DNA of 22,166 nt, taken from NCBI GenBank assembly GCA_910586215.1, contig CAJUGH010000028.1:29196-51361 (forward strand). The letters run 5' to 3'. The notes below the pieces were generated by a model. It searched no databases and was not told the DNA's origin. It worked only from the letters and a program-made list of their open reading frames with translations. The stretch is from an uncultured Acetatifactor sp. (GTDB taxonomy: Bacteria; Bacillota; Clostridia; Lachnospirales; Lachnospiraceae). This document shows, in pieces, positions 7,048 to 14,592 of the stretch (position 1 is the first letter of the stretch; every line of letters starts with the position of its first letter). The position numbers and the translations under genes were made by a program.

Positions 7048-8091
7048 TTATCCGTGGTAATCCATTTCTATCTTCATGGTATTTCCCTCCCCATTCACTG
7101 TCACGGTTCCTATGCTCCCTGTCACCAGGGGCATGGCAGGCGGCAGATGTCCCAGGTCCACCCCTGTGACCACCGGGACACCCTTCCGTGCGGCAATCTC
7201 CAGTATGGCGCTGTCCGCATCCAGGCCCATCATGGGTTCCCCGTTGGCGGGCCTGCCAATCAGGAAACCTTTTACATGCTGGAACCACCCTGCCTCCTCC
7301 ATCTGCCACATGGCCCTGCGGATGGAGAACACATTCAGGTCACAGGCCTCCAGGAACCAGATGATCCCGTCCTCCTTATACCTTTCCGTAAACTCTATCG
7401 TGTGGTCAAACCGGGTCCCCAGCAGGTTCACCAGACAATCCATGCATCCCCCCAGAAGCCTGCCATGGAAGATGACTGGCTGGATGCCCGCCGGACAGCC
7501 CCCTATATAGCAGTGAAGATTCAGTTTCTCTGTAAGATTGTAAGGGACAAAGGGGTGTTCCTCATCCTTAAGGGATTCCTTCTCCCACCTACCGTAACTA
7601 TCCACTACCTTCTGCTCCCCTGTCAGGATCCCAAAAGCATCAGAGAGAGCCTTATGCCAGGGTTCCATGCCAAAAGCTGCCGCACAGGGTCCGTACACCG
7701 AGGCCGTGTCAGCCAGGGTAGCCAGCAGGTATGTCAGGTTGGTATTGTCCGAATACCCCATGAACCACTTCGGCTCTTCCCGGGCCAGCCTCTGGAAATC
7801 CACGTAGGGCAGGATCTCACACATCAGTTCCCCGCCCCCGCAGGATATCAGACAGTCCGCATCGGACAGGAACAGTTCCATGACTTCTGCCCCGCACTTT
7901 TCAGGCAGGCTGCTGATTCCCACCCCTTCACTGGCATAGCAGTTTGGTCCTAATAAAAGCTGGTATCCCTTTTCCTTCCAGATATCCTGGGCATGAAGGA
8001 ACAAGGATCTGTAAGGCTCTGTGGCACAGCCAAAGGAAGGGGCAAGGAAACCTATGGTGCCCCCTTTCCGCAGTGGTCTCGGATATCGCAT
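7048..8091 (-). CDS. Muramoyltetrapeptide LD-carboxypeptidase (peptidase S66)
   Basis: A 347-residue S66 serine peptidase. The catalytic triad is visible: Ser114 in the nucleophile elbow MGYSDNTNL, Glu248 in WFLEAC and His315 in VDLGHLPP; SCGGGE (83-88) marks the oxyanion region. No signal peptide, so it acts in the cytoplasm. Known family role: removes the terminal D-Ala from L-Ala-gamma-D-Glu-meso-DAP-D-Ala during murein recycling. The related MccF branch cleaves microcin C-type nucleotide peptides and gives immunity, which the sequence alone does not exclude. It sits 12 bases after lysA and 11 before the LytTR gene, with AGGAGG before the ATG. Next to ddh and lysA, a murein-recycling role on DAP peptides is the better reading. 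Confidence 0.9.
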   Translation of the reverse strand: MRYPRPLRKGGTIGFLAPSFGCATEPYRSLFLHAQDIWKEKGYQLLLGPNCYASEGVGISSLPEKCGAEVMELFLSDADCLISCGGGELMCEILPYVDFQRLAREEPKWFMGYSDNTNLTYLLATLADTASVYGPCAAAFGMEPWHKALSDAFGILTGEQKVVDSYGRWEKESLKDEEHPFVPYNLTEKLNLHCYIGGCPAGIQPVIFHGRLLGGCMDCLVNLLGTRFDHTIEFTERYKEDGIIWFLEACDLNVFSIRRAMWQMEEAGWFQHVKGFLIGRPANGEPMMGLDADSAILEIAARKGVPVVTGVDLGHLPPAMPLVTGSIGTVTVNGEGNTMKIEMDYHG

Positions 8092-8103
8092 CTGTGTCCT
8101 CCT

Positions 8104-9393
8104 TTAAAGGGAAGTGATTTTATGAGGAAACATCTTATGGTAGATTTCAAACCCATCCAAGGTGGCGAAATAATCCTCCGGCCTCTCTGCCCTGCGGATC
8201 AACTGCACGGAACCATCCTCCCGAAGCAGCAGTTCCGCCGACTTCAGCTTGCCATTGTAATTGTATCCCATGGAGAAACCATGGGCACCTGTGTCATGGA
8301 TCACCAGGTAGTCCCCGGCCTCCACCTTGGGCAGTTTCCTGTCAATGGCGAATTTGTCGTTATTCTCGCAGAGGGATCCCGTCACATCATAGAGATGGTC
8401 ACAGGGCTGTCCCTCTTTTCCCAATACCGTGATATGATGGTATGCACCGTACATGGCCGGACGCATCAGGTTCACTGCACAGGCATCCACCCCCACATAC
8501 TCCTTGTGGGTATGCTTTTCATGGATCACCTTTGTCACCAGATGGCCATACGGACCCATCATGAACCTGCCAAGTTCCGTATAGATAGCCACATCTCCCA
8601 TGCCGGCAGGCTGCAGCACCTCCTCATATACCTTCCGCACACTGTCACCAATGACCCGGATATCGTTGGGTTCCTGTTCCGGACGGTAGGGAATCCCGAT
8701 GCCGCCGGAGAGATTGATAAAGGCAATATGAACCCCTGTCTCCTGCCGAAGTTTTACCGCCAGTTCAAAAAGCTGCCTGGCCAGGGTAGGATAATAGGCA
8801 TTGGTCACAGTATTGCTGGCCAGGAATGCATGGATCCCGAACTGTTCCACGCCTTTCTGTCTCAGGATACGGAAGCCCTCAAACATCTGTTCTGTGGTAA
8901 ATCCATATTTGGCATCCCCCGGATTATCCATGATATCCGTACCCAGGGCAAATTTTCCCCCTGGATTGTACCGGCAGCTCAAAGTCCTGGGCAGATGCCC
9001 CAGGGTTTCCTCCAGAAATGCAATATGGCTGATGTCGTCCAGGTTGATGGTAGCCCCCAGCCTGTCTGCCAGGATAAACTCCTCCGCAGGGGTATCATTG
9101 GAGGAGAACATGATATCCTCTCCCTTGATCCCCATGGCATCGCTGAGCATCAGTTCCGTCAGGGACGAACAGTCACAGCCGCAGCCATACTCCCGCAGAA
9201 TGTCAATGAGAAAAGGATTGGGTGTGGCCTTCACTGCGAAGAATTCCTTGTATCCCGGATTCCAGGAGAAGGCCTCCTGCAAGGCCTTCACATTCTCCCG
9301 GATCCCTTTTTCATCGTAGATATGAAAGGGGGTAGGGTAGGTCTTTGCGATCTCCTCCACCTGCTTTTTTGTCACAAAAGGTACCTTATTCAT
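8104..9393 (-). CDS. lysA: Diaminopimelate decarboxylase
   Basis: A 429-residue PLP-dependent fold-III decarboxylase converting meso-diaminopimelate to L-lysine, the last lysine step. Lys55 in FFAVKATPNP is the PLP Schiff-base lysine; SGGIGI (about 224-229) is the glycine loop for the phosphate; GSLCENNDKFA carries the active-site Cys-Glu; the MRPAMYGAYHH stretch is typical of the C-terminal barrel. The usual HCHIGS motif is replaced by GIHAFLASN, seen, as far as I recall, in a clostridial branch of the family. Length is normal. It lies between ddh (51 bases) and the LD-carboxypeptidase (12 bases). The upstream gap contains a short GACAGACAG repeat and an AGGAG site. Carboxynorspermidine decarboxylase is a distant alternative, unlikely beside ddh. 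Confidence 0.92.
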   Translation of the reverse strand: MNKVPFVTKKQVEEIAKTYPTPFHIYDEKGIRENVKALQEAFSWNPGYKEFFAVKATPNPFLIDILREYGCGCDCSSLTELMLSDAMGIKGEDIMFSSNDTPAEEFILADRLGATINLDDISHIAFLEETLGHLPRTLSCRYNPGGKFALGTDIMDNPGDAKYGFTTEQMFEGFRILRQKGVEQFGIHAFLASNTVTNAYYPTLARQLFELAVKLRQETGVHIAFINLSGGIGIPYRPEQEPNDIRVIGDSVRKVYEEVLQPAGMGDVAIYTELGRFMMGPYGHLVTKVIHEKHTHKEYVGVDACAVNLMRPAMYGAYHHITVLGKEGQPCDHLYDVTGSLCENNDKFAIDRKLPKVEAGDYLVIHDTGAHGFSMGYNYNGKLKSAELLLREDGSVQLIRRAERPEDYFATLDGFEIYHKMFPHKITSL

Positions 9394-9444
9394 ATGCTGT
9401 CTGTCTCCTGTCTGTCTCTTCCTATCCCCATGCCACGTAGTCGT

Positions 9445-10428
9445 TCAGAGCAGTGTCCTCCTCATCTCTTCCGGGGACAGGGGACTCAAATCCACCGGTG
9501 CCACGTCAAACACTGTCTTACAGCCCACATCACCCCTAAGATGCATGCGATAGGCTGCCCTGGCATAAGCTGCCAGCACACAGGCTGTAAATTCCGGGTT
9601 GGAATCCAGCTTTAGGCTGTATTCTATCACATGGGAATGTTCCCCGCAGGCACCGGTATGCCCGGTCCGCAGTACAAGCCCCCCATGAGGGATCCCGGCA
9701 TGGTCACGCAAAAGCTCCTCCTCAGAGATAAAATGTACCATGGTGTCATAGTCCGCAAAGTAATTGGGCATGGTCTTAATCTCTTCCTCGATCCGGCCAA
9801 GGTCTGCACCCTCCTGTGGCACTACGTAACATTCCCGCACATGTTTCTGTGCAGCGGACAATTCCGGGTTCTCCCCATTGCGCACGGATTCTAAAGCCGA
9901 CTGGATAGGGATGGTATATTGTTTGGCATTTTTCACCCCTTTTATTCTGCGGATGGCATCAGAATGTCCCTGACTGACACCCTTTCCCCAGAAGGTGTAG
10001 TCTTTCCCCTGAGGCAGGATGGCTCCGGCATATAACCTGTTTACAGAAAACATGCCCGGATCCCAGCCCACAGAGATCAAGGCCGTCTTCCCTCCCTGGC
10101 GTGCCGCTTCTTCCACCGCTGCAAAGTGTTCCGGAATCCGGGCATGGGTGTCAAAACTGTCCACCACATTAAAATACCTGGCATAGTAAGGTGTCTGCAC
10201 CGGCAGGTCTGTGGCAGAACCGCCGCCAAGCACCAGCACATCAATCTCTCCCTGCCGTGCCATCAGTTCCTCCACAGGATACACAGGCACGTCCCACACT
10301 GTCTCCAGGGTCTCAGGGGCGCGTCTGGTATAGACTGCCACCAGTTCCATATCTGCATTCTGCCTTATGGCGCACTGGATTCCCCTTCCCAGGTTTCCAT
10401 ATCCCAATATTGCAATCCTGATCTTCAT
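9445..10428 (-). CDS. ddh: meso-Diaminopimelate D-dehydrogenase
   Basis: A 327-residue protein, the normal size for this enzyme, which converts L-tetrahydrodipicolinate, ammonia and NADPH to meso-DAP in one step and so bypasses the acylated lysine branch. The N-terminal Rossmann motif is ILGYGNLGRG (7-16). Substrate-domain hallmarks include VDSFDTHARIPEHF, SVGWDPGMFS, GKGVSQGHSDAIRR, and LRTGHTGACGEHSHVIEY. GGAGG lies 6 bases before the ATG. It begins 107 bases after ung with no terminator in between, and lysA follows. The product feeds both murein (DAP type) and lysine, which fits with lysA and the LD-carboxypeptidase behind it. Confidence 0.95.
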   Translation of the reverse strand: MKIRIAILGYGNLGRGIQCAIRQNADMELVAVYTRRAPETLETVWDVPVYPVEELMARQGEIDVLVLGGGSATDLPVQTPYYARYFNVVDSFDTHARIPEHFAAVEEAARQGGKTALISVGWDPGMFSVNRLYAGAILPQGKDYTFWGKGVSQGHSDAIRRIKGVKNAKQYTIPIQSALESVRNGENPELSAAQKHVRECYVVPQEGADLGRIEEEIKTMPNYFADYDTMVHFISEEELLRDHAGIPHGGLVLRTGHTGACGEHSHVIEYSLKLDSNPEFTACVLAAYARAAYRMHLRGDVGCKTVFDVAPVDLSPLSPEEMRRTLL

Positions 10429-10535
10429 CTGTTCCTCCTGTTCTCTATTGAAAAGCCATATCCTCAGATATCTGCCTAGCTGCAGGGAATGAATTGCATA
10501 CAGGCAAACCAGTGGACTACAGTCACACAGATTGG

Positions 10536-11210
10536 TCAGATATTCTCAATCTGCCAGTCGATGGGTTCTATTCCATGGGCCTCCAGGAAATGGTTTGTCT
10601 GGCTGAAAGGCCTGCTGCCAAAGAAACCATTGTGGGCCGACAAAGGACTGGGATGTGGTGCCTCCAGGATCAGATGGTTTGGATTGTCCAGCATCTTCTT
10701 CTTGGCCTGGGCTGGTCTTCCCCACAGGATAAATACAATGGGACGGTCCTGGCCATTCAGGACACGGATGGCTGCATCCGTGAATTTCTCCCATCCCTTG
10801 CCCCTGTGGGAATTGGCCATATGCGCCCGGACAGTGAGCACAGTGTTGAGCATGAGCACCCCCTGCCTGGCCCACTTTACCAGATAGCCGTTGTTAGGGA
10901 TCTCGCATCCCAGGTCATCATGCAGTTCCCTGTATATGTTCACCAGGGAAGGGGGCACATCCACCTGTGGCTTCACGGAGAAGCATAGCCCATGGGCCTG
11001 GCCCACATTATGGTAGGGATCTTGGCCCAGGATTACTACCTTTACCTGACTTAAGGGTGTCAAGTGAAAGGCGTTGAAAATGTCATCCGCAGGTGGAAAC
11101 ACCTGGGTAGTATTGTATTCCTCCTTCACGAACCCATACAGTTCCCTGTAATAAGGCTTGTGGAATTCCTCCTCCAGTTCCGGAAGCCAGTCATTATCTA
11201 TCATTCCCAT
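10536..11210 (-). CDS. ung: Uracil-DNA glycosylase (family 1)
   Basis: A 224-residue UDG that removes uracil from DNA to begin base-excision repair. The water-activating loop GQDPYHN (62-68, Asp64), the uracil-binding LMLNTVLTV region (119-127), and the minor-groove loop HPSPLSAHNGFFG (186-198, His186) are intact, and the length is normal. The start is ambiguous: ATG 11210 overlaps the end of hisF by 10 bases, while a second in-frame ATG at 11204 would make a 4-base ATGA overlap with the hisF stop. Neither has a strong ribosome site, so it is probably translated by coupling with hisF. Confidence 0.96.
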   Translation of the reverse strand: MGMIDNDWLPELEEEFHKPYYRELYGFVKEEYNTTQVFPPADDIFNAFHLTPLSQVKVVILGQDPYHNVGQAHGLCFSVKPQVDVPPSLVNIYRELHDDLGCEIPNNGYLVKWARQGVLMLNTVLTVRAHMANSHRGKGWEKFTDAAIRVLNGQDRPIVFILWGRPAQAKKKMLDNPNHLILEAPHPSPLSAHNGFFGSRPFSQTNHFLEAHGIEPIDWQIENI

Positions 11211-11962
11211 CGTATACTGATTCCTTTCTCCCGCAAATATGCTTTTACCTGTCTGATCTCCAGTTCCTTGTAGTGAAACAGGGAGGCCGCCAGCACCGCT
11301 TCTGCCCCGGCCTGGGCAAGTGCCTCATAGAAATGCTCCGGCTTACCAGCACCCCCTGAGGCAATGACCGGAATCTGCACCGCCCCTGCCACCGCCCTGG
11401 TCAGTTCCAGGTCATATCCCTCCTTGGTGCCGTCCCGGTCCATGCTGGTCAGCAGGATCTCACCAGCACCCAGCTTTTCTGCCTTGATGGCCCACTCCAC
11501 TGCATCCATGTGCATGTCTACCCTGCCGCCATTCTTATAGATGCTCCATCCACCGTCATCACGGCGTTTCGCATCGATGGCCACCACCACACACTGGCTC
11601 CCGAACTTGTCCGCCGCATCCCGGATAAGTCCCGGTTCCAGGATGGCTGCCGTATTCACGGCTACTTTGTCTGCCCCTTCCCGCAGGAGAATCCGGAAAT
11701 CTTCCACCGTGCGTATCCCTCCCCCCACAGTGAAGGGGATAAACAGTTTATCCGCCACCTGGCGTACCCACCTCAGCTGTGTGGACCGCTTATCCACAGA
11801 GGCTGTAATATCCAAAAAAACTACTTCATCTGCCCCTGCCTGGGTATAGGCAGCCGCCACATCTGCCGGATCCCCGGCATCCTTCAGATTCACGAACCGA
11901 ATCCCTTTTACTACCCTGCCGTCCTTGATGTCCAGGCAGGGAATCACCCGTTTTGTATGCAT
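11201..11962 (-). CDS. hisF: Imidazole glycerol phosphate synthase, cyclase subunit
   Basis: A 253-residue beta/alpha barrel that, with HisH, turns PRFAR plus glutamine-derived ammonia into imidazole glycerol phosphate and AICAR (histidine biosynthesis). The start MHTKRVIPCLDIKDGRVVKG contains the catalytic Asp of CLDI; FLDITAS (49-55), TVGGGI, VAIDAKR (with the second catalytic Asp), LTSMDRDGT and IASGGAG phosphate-binding loops are all present. The ribosome site is weak (GGGAAG next to the ATG). It is separated from hisH by 200 bases taken up by a repeat element, and it overlaps ung by 10 bases. Confidence 0.96.
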   Translation of the reverse strand: MHTKRVIPCLDIKDGRVVKGIRFVNLKDAGDPADVAAAYTQAGADEVVFLDITASVDKRSTQLRWVRQVADKLFIPFTVGGGIRTVEDFRILLREGADKVAVNTAAILEPGLIRDAADKFGSQCVVVAIDAKRRDDGGWSIYKNGGRVDMHMDAVEWAIKAEKLGAGEILLTSMDRDGTKEGYDLELTRAVAGAVQIPVIASGGAGKPEHFYEALAQAGAEAVLAASLFHYKELEIRQVKAYLREKGISIRWE

Positions 11963-11995
11963 CTTCCCACTGTTCTCCCAATCATTCTATCCATG

Positions 11996-12133
11996 TCACA
12001 ACTTTGGAACTGCTAAAAAATAAATCTTTACATCTGACTTGTCTACAGCTTCCTTTGCTTCGTTGTCATCACTCGGCGTACCCCAGTACGCCTCATTCTT
12101 CCGTCTTGCATAGAAAGCTTTATCCAGCGTCAT
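11996..12133 (-). CDS. 45-codon open frame inside the intergenic repeat element
   Basis: Beginning at ATG 12133 and ending at TGA 11998-11996, this frame encodes 45 residues starting MTLDKAFYARRKNEAYWGTP and ending IYFLAVPKL. It covers nearly the whole element, and the hairpin falls in it as EAYWGTP. There is no ribosome site, and a TAA lies in frame 15 bases before the ATG. I recall very similar tails (YWGTPSDDNEA...) annotated on unrelated Lachnospiraceae proteins, which would be expected if a repeat element lands at gene ends and its frame is read as coding. So it may be a chance or fusion-prone frame and not a gene. Function unknown. Confidence 0.3.
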   Translation of the reverse strand: MTLDKAFYARRKNEAYWGTPSDDNEAKEAVDKSDVKIYFLAVPKL

Positions 12134-12159
12134 ATACAAAGTTAATTCTTAACAGTTCC
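12006..12159. repeat. MITE-like intergenic element with inverted ends
   Basis: The ends are inverted copies: GGAACTGCTAAAAAATAAA from 12006 and, read from the other end at 12159, GGAACTGTTAAGAATTAAC, agreeing at 15 of 19 positions. The centre contains a perfect 7-bp hairpin GGCGTAC-CCCA-GTACGCC (12075-12092). The element starts 43 bases beyond the hisF start and ends 3 bases short of the hisH stop codon, where hisA would often be. No clear target-site duplication is visible. Base composition differs from neighbours at the ends (AT-rich). I believe related copies are scattered through cluster XIVa genomes but cannot confirm here. Confidence 0.55.
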
Positions 12160-12162
12160 TTG

Positions 12163-12768
12163 TCATGTAATCCCGATGAAGTTACGCAGGATCTGCATGC
12201 CCACCCTGGAACTCTTCTCCGGATGGAACTGACAGGCAAAGAGATTCCCTTTCTCCACGGAGGCATGGATCTGTACACCATACTCCGTGGTGGCCGTGAC
12301 GATCTCCTCCTGTGCCTCCAGATAATAGGAATGGACAAAATACACATAAGAATCCTGGTCTATCCCCTGGAACAGCCGTCCCTTCTTAGGAAATCGCAGA
12401 CTGTTCCAGCCAATGTGGGGAACCTTTAAGCCGTCCCTCCCTGGAATCCGCCGAATCCTGCCCTTTAGGATGCCCAGCCCTTCCACCCCGGGACTCTCCT
12501 CACTGTCCTCAAACAGAAGCTGGAGTCCCAGGCAGATCCCCAGGAACGGAACCTTCTGTGACACACACTCCTGGATCACTGGAACCAGCCCACGGCTGCG
12601 AAGTTTACCCATGGCATCCCCAAAAGAACCTACGCCAGGCAGGATCACCCTGTCTGCCTTCAGGATCCTGTCTCCGTCTCCCGTGACTACGGACTGTTCT
12701 CCCAGATATGCCAGTGCCGCTTCCACACTTCTGGTATTCCCGGCATCGTAATCTATAATTGCAATCAT
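12163..12768 (-). CDS. hisH: Imidazole glycerol phosphate synthase, glutaminase subunit
   Basis: A 201-residue class I glutamine amidotransferase that supplies ammonia to HisF. The nucleophile is in FLGICLGLQLLFE, and the His-Glu pair is in CQFHPEKSS near the C-terminus; DYDAGN and LPGVGSFGDAM are the usual N-terminal landmarks. I start it at ATG 12768 (MIAIIDYDAGN), with AAAGG 8 bases upstream; the longer upstream frame overlaps the preceding gene in another frame. It follows the membrane-protein gene after 19 bases, so it shares its transcript. A repeat element separates it from hisF. Confidence 0.95.
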   Translation of the reverse strand: MIAIIDYDAGNTRSVEAALAYLGEQSVVTGDGDRILKADRVILPGVGSFGDAMGKLRSRGLVPVIQECVSQKVPFLGICLGLQLLFEDSEESPGVEGLGILKGRIRRIPGRDGLKVPHIGWNSLRFPKKGRLFQGIDQDSYVYFVHSYYLEAQEEIVTATTEYGVQIHASVEKGNLFACQFHPEKSSRVGMQILRNFIGIT

Positions 12769-12787
12769 CCGTCCAACCTTTCTGTCT

Positions 12788-14533
12788 TCAGAACCTTCCG
12801 ACGAAATCATCCTGTCCCAGATCCTCTTCTTCCGGAAGCATATCCGGCAAATCCTCGTCCTCTTTGGAATCTTCTGATAGATCTGGCTGTGAAGGCCTGG
12901 CCTGCTCCTGCCAGTCTTGAAAAGAGGCCCCACCAGCAATGGCCGTTACCATCTTCGTGTATACAATGTCCCTGGATTCCGCTGCTATTTCCAGGGCCTG
13001 GCTCTCCGACAGCCCATATTTGTCTGACAGGATGTTCAGAACCGCCGTATATTCCCCGTAGACTTCGTTCCCTGCACTGTAACGGTCCGCATATGCATAC
13101 AGTCCGGGATAATCGACTACTGTCTGGATCAGGCTGTCCAGGGCTTTCACCTCGTCCCCTTCCTCCACGAACATCTCATACTCCCGAAGCCACAGACGTA
13201 TGTACAGAATACTCTCCGCTTTTACATACATCTCCTCCTCCGCCTCATTGCGCTTCCTGTCAAACAGGTACTGGTAGCAGGTCCGGTAATCCCCCCTCTC
13301 ATAGGCCTGCCTGGCAGCCTGCTTATCCATATAGTCCGCAGACCCCTGCACTACCACCAGGATAAAGATACCAATGGACACACACAATACCACCACAGGG
13401 AGGATCTTCTTCAGCGGGATCTTCTTCCGGGGTGTCTTCTCTGTCACCTTCTTCGGCTTCTTTGGCTTAGGTTTCTTCGGTTTCTTGGACTTTGCATCCT
13501 TCTTCGGCTTTGCCTTCTTGGCTTTTTTTTCTTTTTTGTCCTTTTTCTGCTTCGCATCCTCCCCGGTCTCTTTCTGGTCCTCCTCTTCTGACAGGGCATC
13601 CAGATCTTCCACAGAACCGTCCTGGTCACCTTCCTCTTCGTCCTCTGTCAGCAGATTCATAACTTTATCAAAGAGACCCTTGTTCTCTGCTTCTGCCTCA
13701 CCGATTCCCTCCAGGTCTGCCTCATCCTGCTGTGACAAATCTATTGTAGGAAATTCGGAGATATCCGCGTCCGCACTGTCCACTGTAGGGAAATCCGTAT
13801 CATCTGCTCCCCCGCTGTCTGTGTCCTTAGTGCCAGGTAAATCCTGGGTTCCAGACTGCTCCTGGCTGGAGGGATCCTCCGGGATTACCCCTTCCTTCCC
13901 ATCCTCCAGGGACATATCCCCCCGCTCCTCTATGCCTACGGCATCCGGCTCCTTCTGATATTGTCCGCTGCGTCGGGCCGCCTCCTTGATGGTCTTCTCA
14001 TCCATGAGTCCTGCCTTGGACACAATGGCATCCAGTACAGAAGTGTCAAACAGCAGTTCATCCCCATCCTCCATCTCCTCCTGGGGAGCGGCTGTCCCGG
14101 AAACAAGCTTCCTGTCCCCTGCCTCCAGGTCCGTGGGGACTTCCTCCGGAAGAGTCTGGGCCGTCTTTCCCTTGGCAGACTTTGCTTTCTTCCTGGCTGC
14201 TTTCTCTTCCTTTGCTGCTTTCTTTGCAGCCGCCTTCTCTGCCCTCTGCTGCTTCTTATCCGCTTTCTTCCTGCCAGTCTCCACCTGCCGGTCTTCATCT
14301 CCGTTCAGAACCGGCATACCTGTCTGTCCCCGCTTTGTCCCCCTGGATTCTGCAGACCTTTCTTCCTTCTGGGAAATCTCCTGTACAAGTGCTTCTATCT
14401 CTTCCCCGATATTCTCATCATCATCTGTCTTCTGGAGCAGGGCCTGGATGTCCTGCAGGTCATCCTCACCTTCTATCCCCCTCTGGATATTCTCATTTGG
14501 CAGGTTGTCTAAATATTCTTCCTGTGAAGGCAT
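12788..14533 (-). CDS. Single-pass membrane protein with acidic/Lys-rich low-complexity N-terminus
   Basis: About 581 residues, no recognised enzyme domain. Residues 1-60 are acidic. A Lys/Ala-rich block (88-125) looks like a charged helix. Residues 130-330 are acidic and Ser/Asp-rich, probably disordered. A dense Lys/Pro block (331-377, KKPKKPKPKKPKK-like) precedes one membrane span (378-398, PVVVLCVSIGIFILVVVQ). By the positive-inside rule the N-terminus is cytoplasmic. The outer part (400-582) has helical, TPR-like pieces (AARQAYERGDYRTCYQYLF) and a very acidic end. Of two ATGs, 14533 has GAGGAG 5 bases upstream, while 14536 is only 2 away. It lies between the sirtuin-like gene and hisH. 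Such proteins recur in Lachnospiraceae without assigned role; the shape suggests a scaffold or sensor at the membrane, but that is guesswork. Confidence 0.85.
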   Translation of the reverse strand: MPSQEEYLDNLPNENIQRGIEGEDDLQDIQALLQKTDDDENIGEEIEALVQEISQKEERSAESRGTKRGQTGMPVLNGDEDRQVETGRKKADKKQQRAEKAAAKKAAKEEKAARKKAKSAKGKTAQTLPEEVPTDLEAGDRKLVSGTAAPQEEMEDGDELLFDTSVLDAIVSKAGLMDEKTIKEAARRSGQYQKEPDAVGIEERGDMSLEDGKEGVIPEDPSSQEQSGTQDLPGTKDTDSGGADDTDFPTVDSADADISEFPTIDLSQQDEADLEGIGEAEAENKGLFDKVMNLLTEDEEEGDQDGSVEDLDALSEEEDQKETGEDAKQKKDKKEKKAKKAKPKKDAKSKKPKKPKPKKPKKVTEKTPRKKIPLKKILPVVVLCVSIGIFILVVVQGSADYMDKQAARQAYERGDYRTCYQYLFDRKRNEAEEEMYVKAESILYIRLWLREYEMFVEEGDEVKALDSLIQTVVDYPGLYAYADRYSAGNEVYGEYTAVLNILSDKYGLSESQALEIAAESRDIVYTKMVTAIAGGASFQDWQEQARPSQPDLSEDSKEDEDLPDMLPEEEDLGQDDFVGRF

Positions 14534-14565
14534 CATTTCTCCTCAACTTTCTCTATCCATTCATA

Positions 14566-14580
14566 GGCTGCCACGCAGCC
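14566..14580 (-). other. Small hairpin between the sirtuin-like and membrane-protein genes
   Basis: GGCTGC and GCAGCC form a 6-bp stem around 3 bases in the 59-base gap. No T-run follows, so it is not a terminator; transcription should continue into the membrane-protein gene. Confidence 0.4.
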
Positions 14581-14592
14581 AGATTTAGTTTA

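Noticed and set aside
7993..9615. 540-codon plus-strand open frame
   Set aside because: It lies antisense to lysA and its neighbours; low-information Cys/His/Pro-rich product, no ribosome site, while the minus-strand genes have full motifs.
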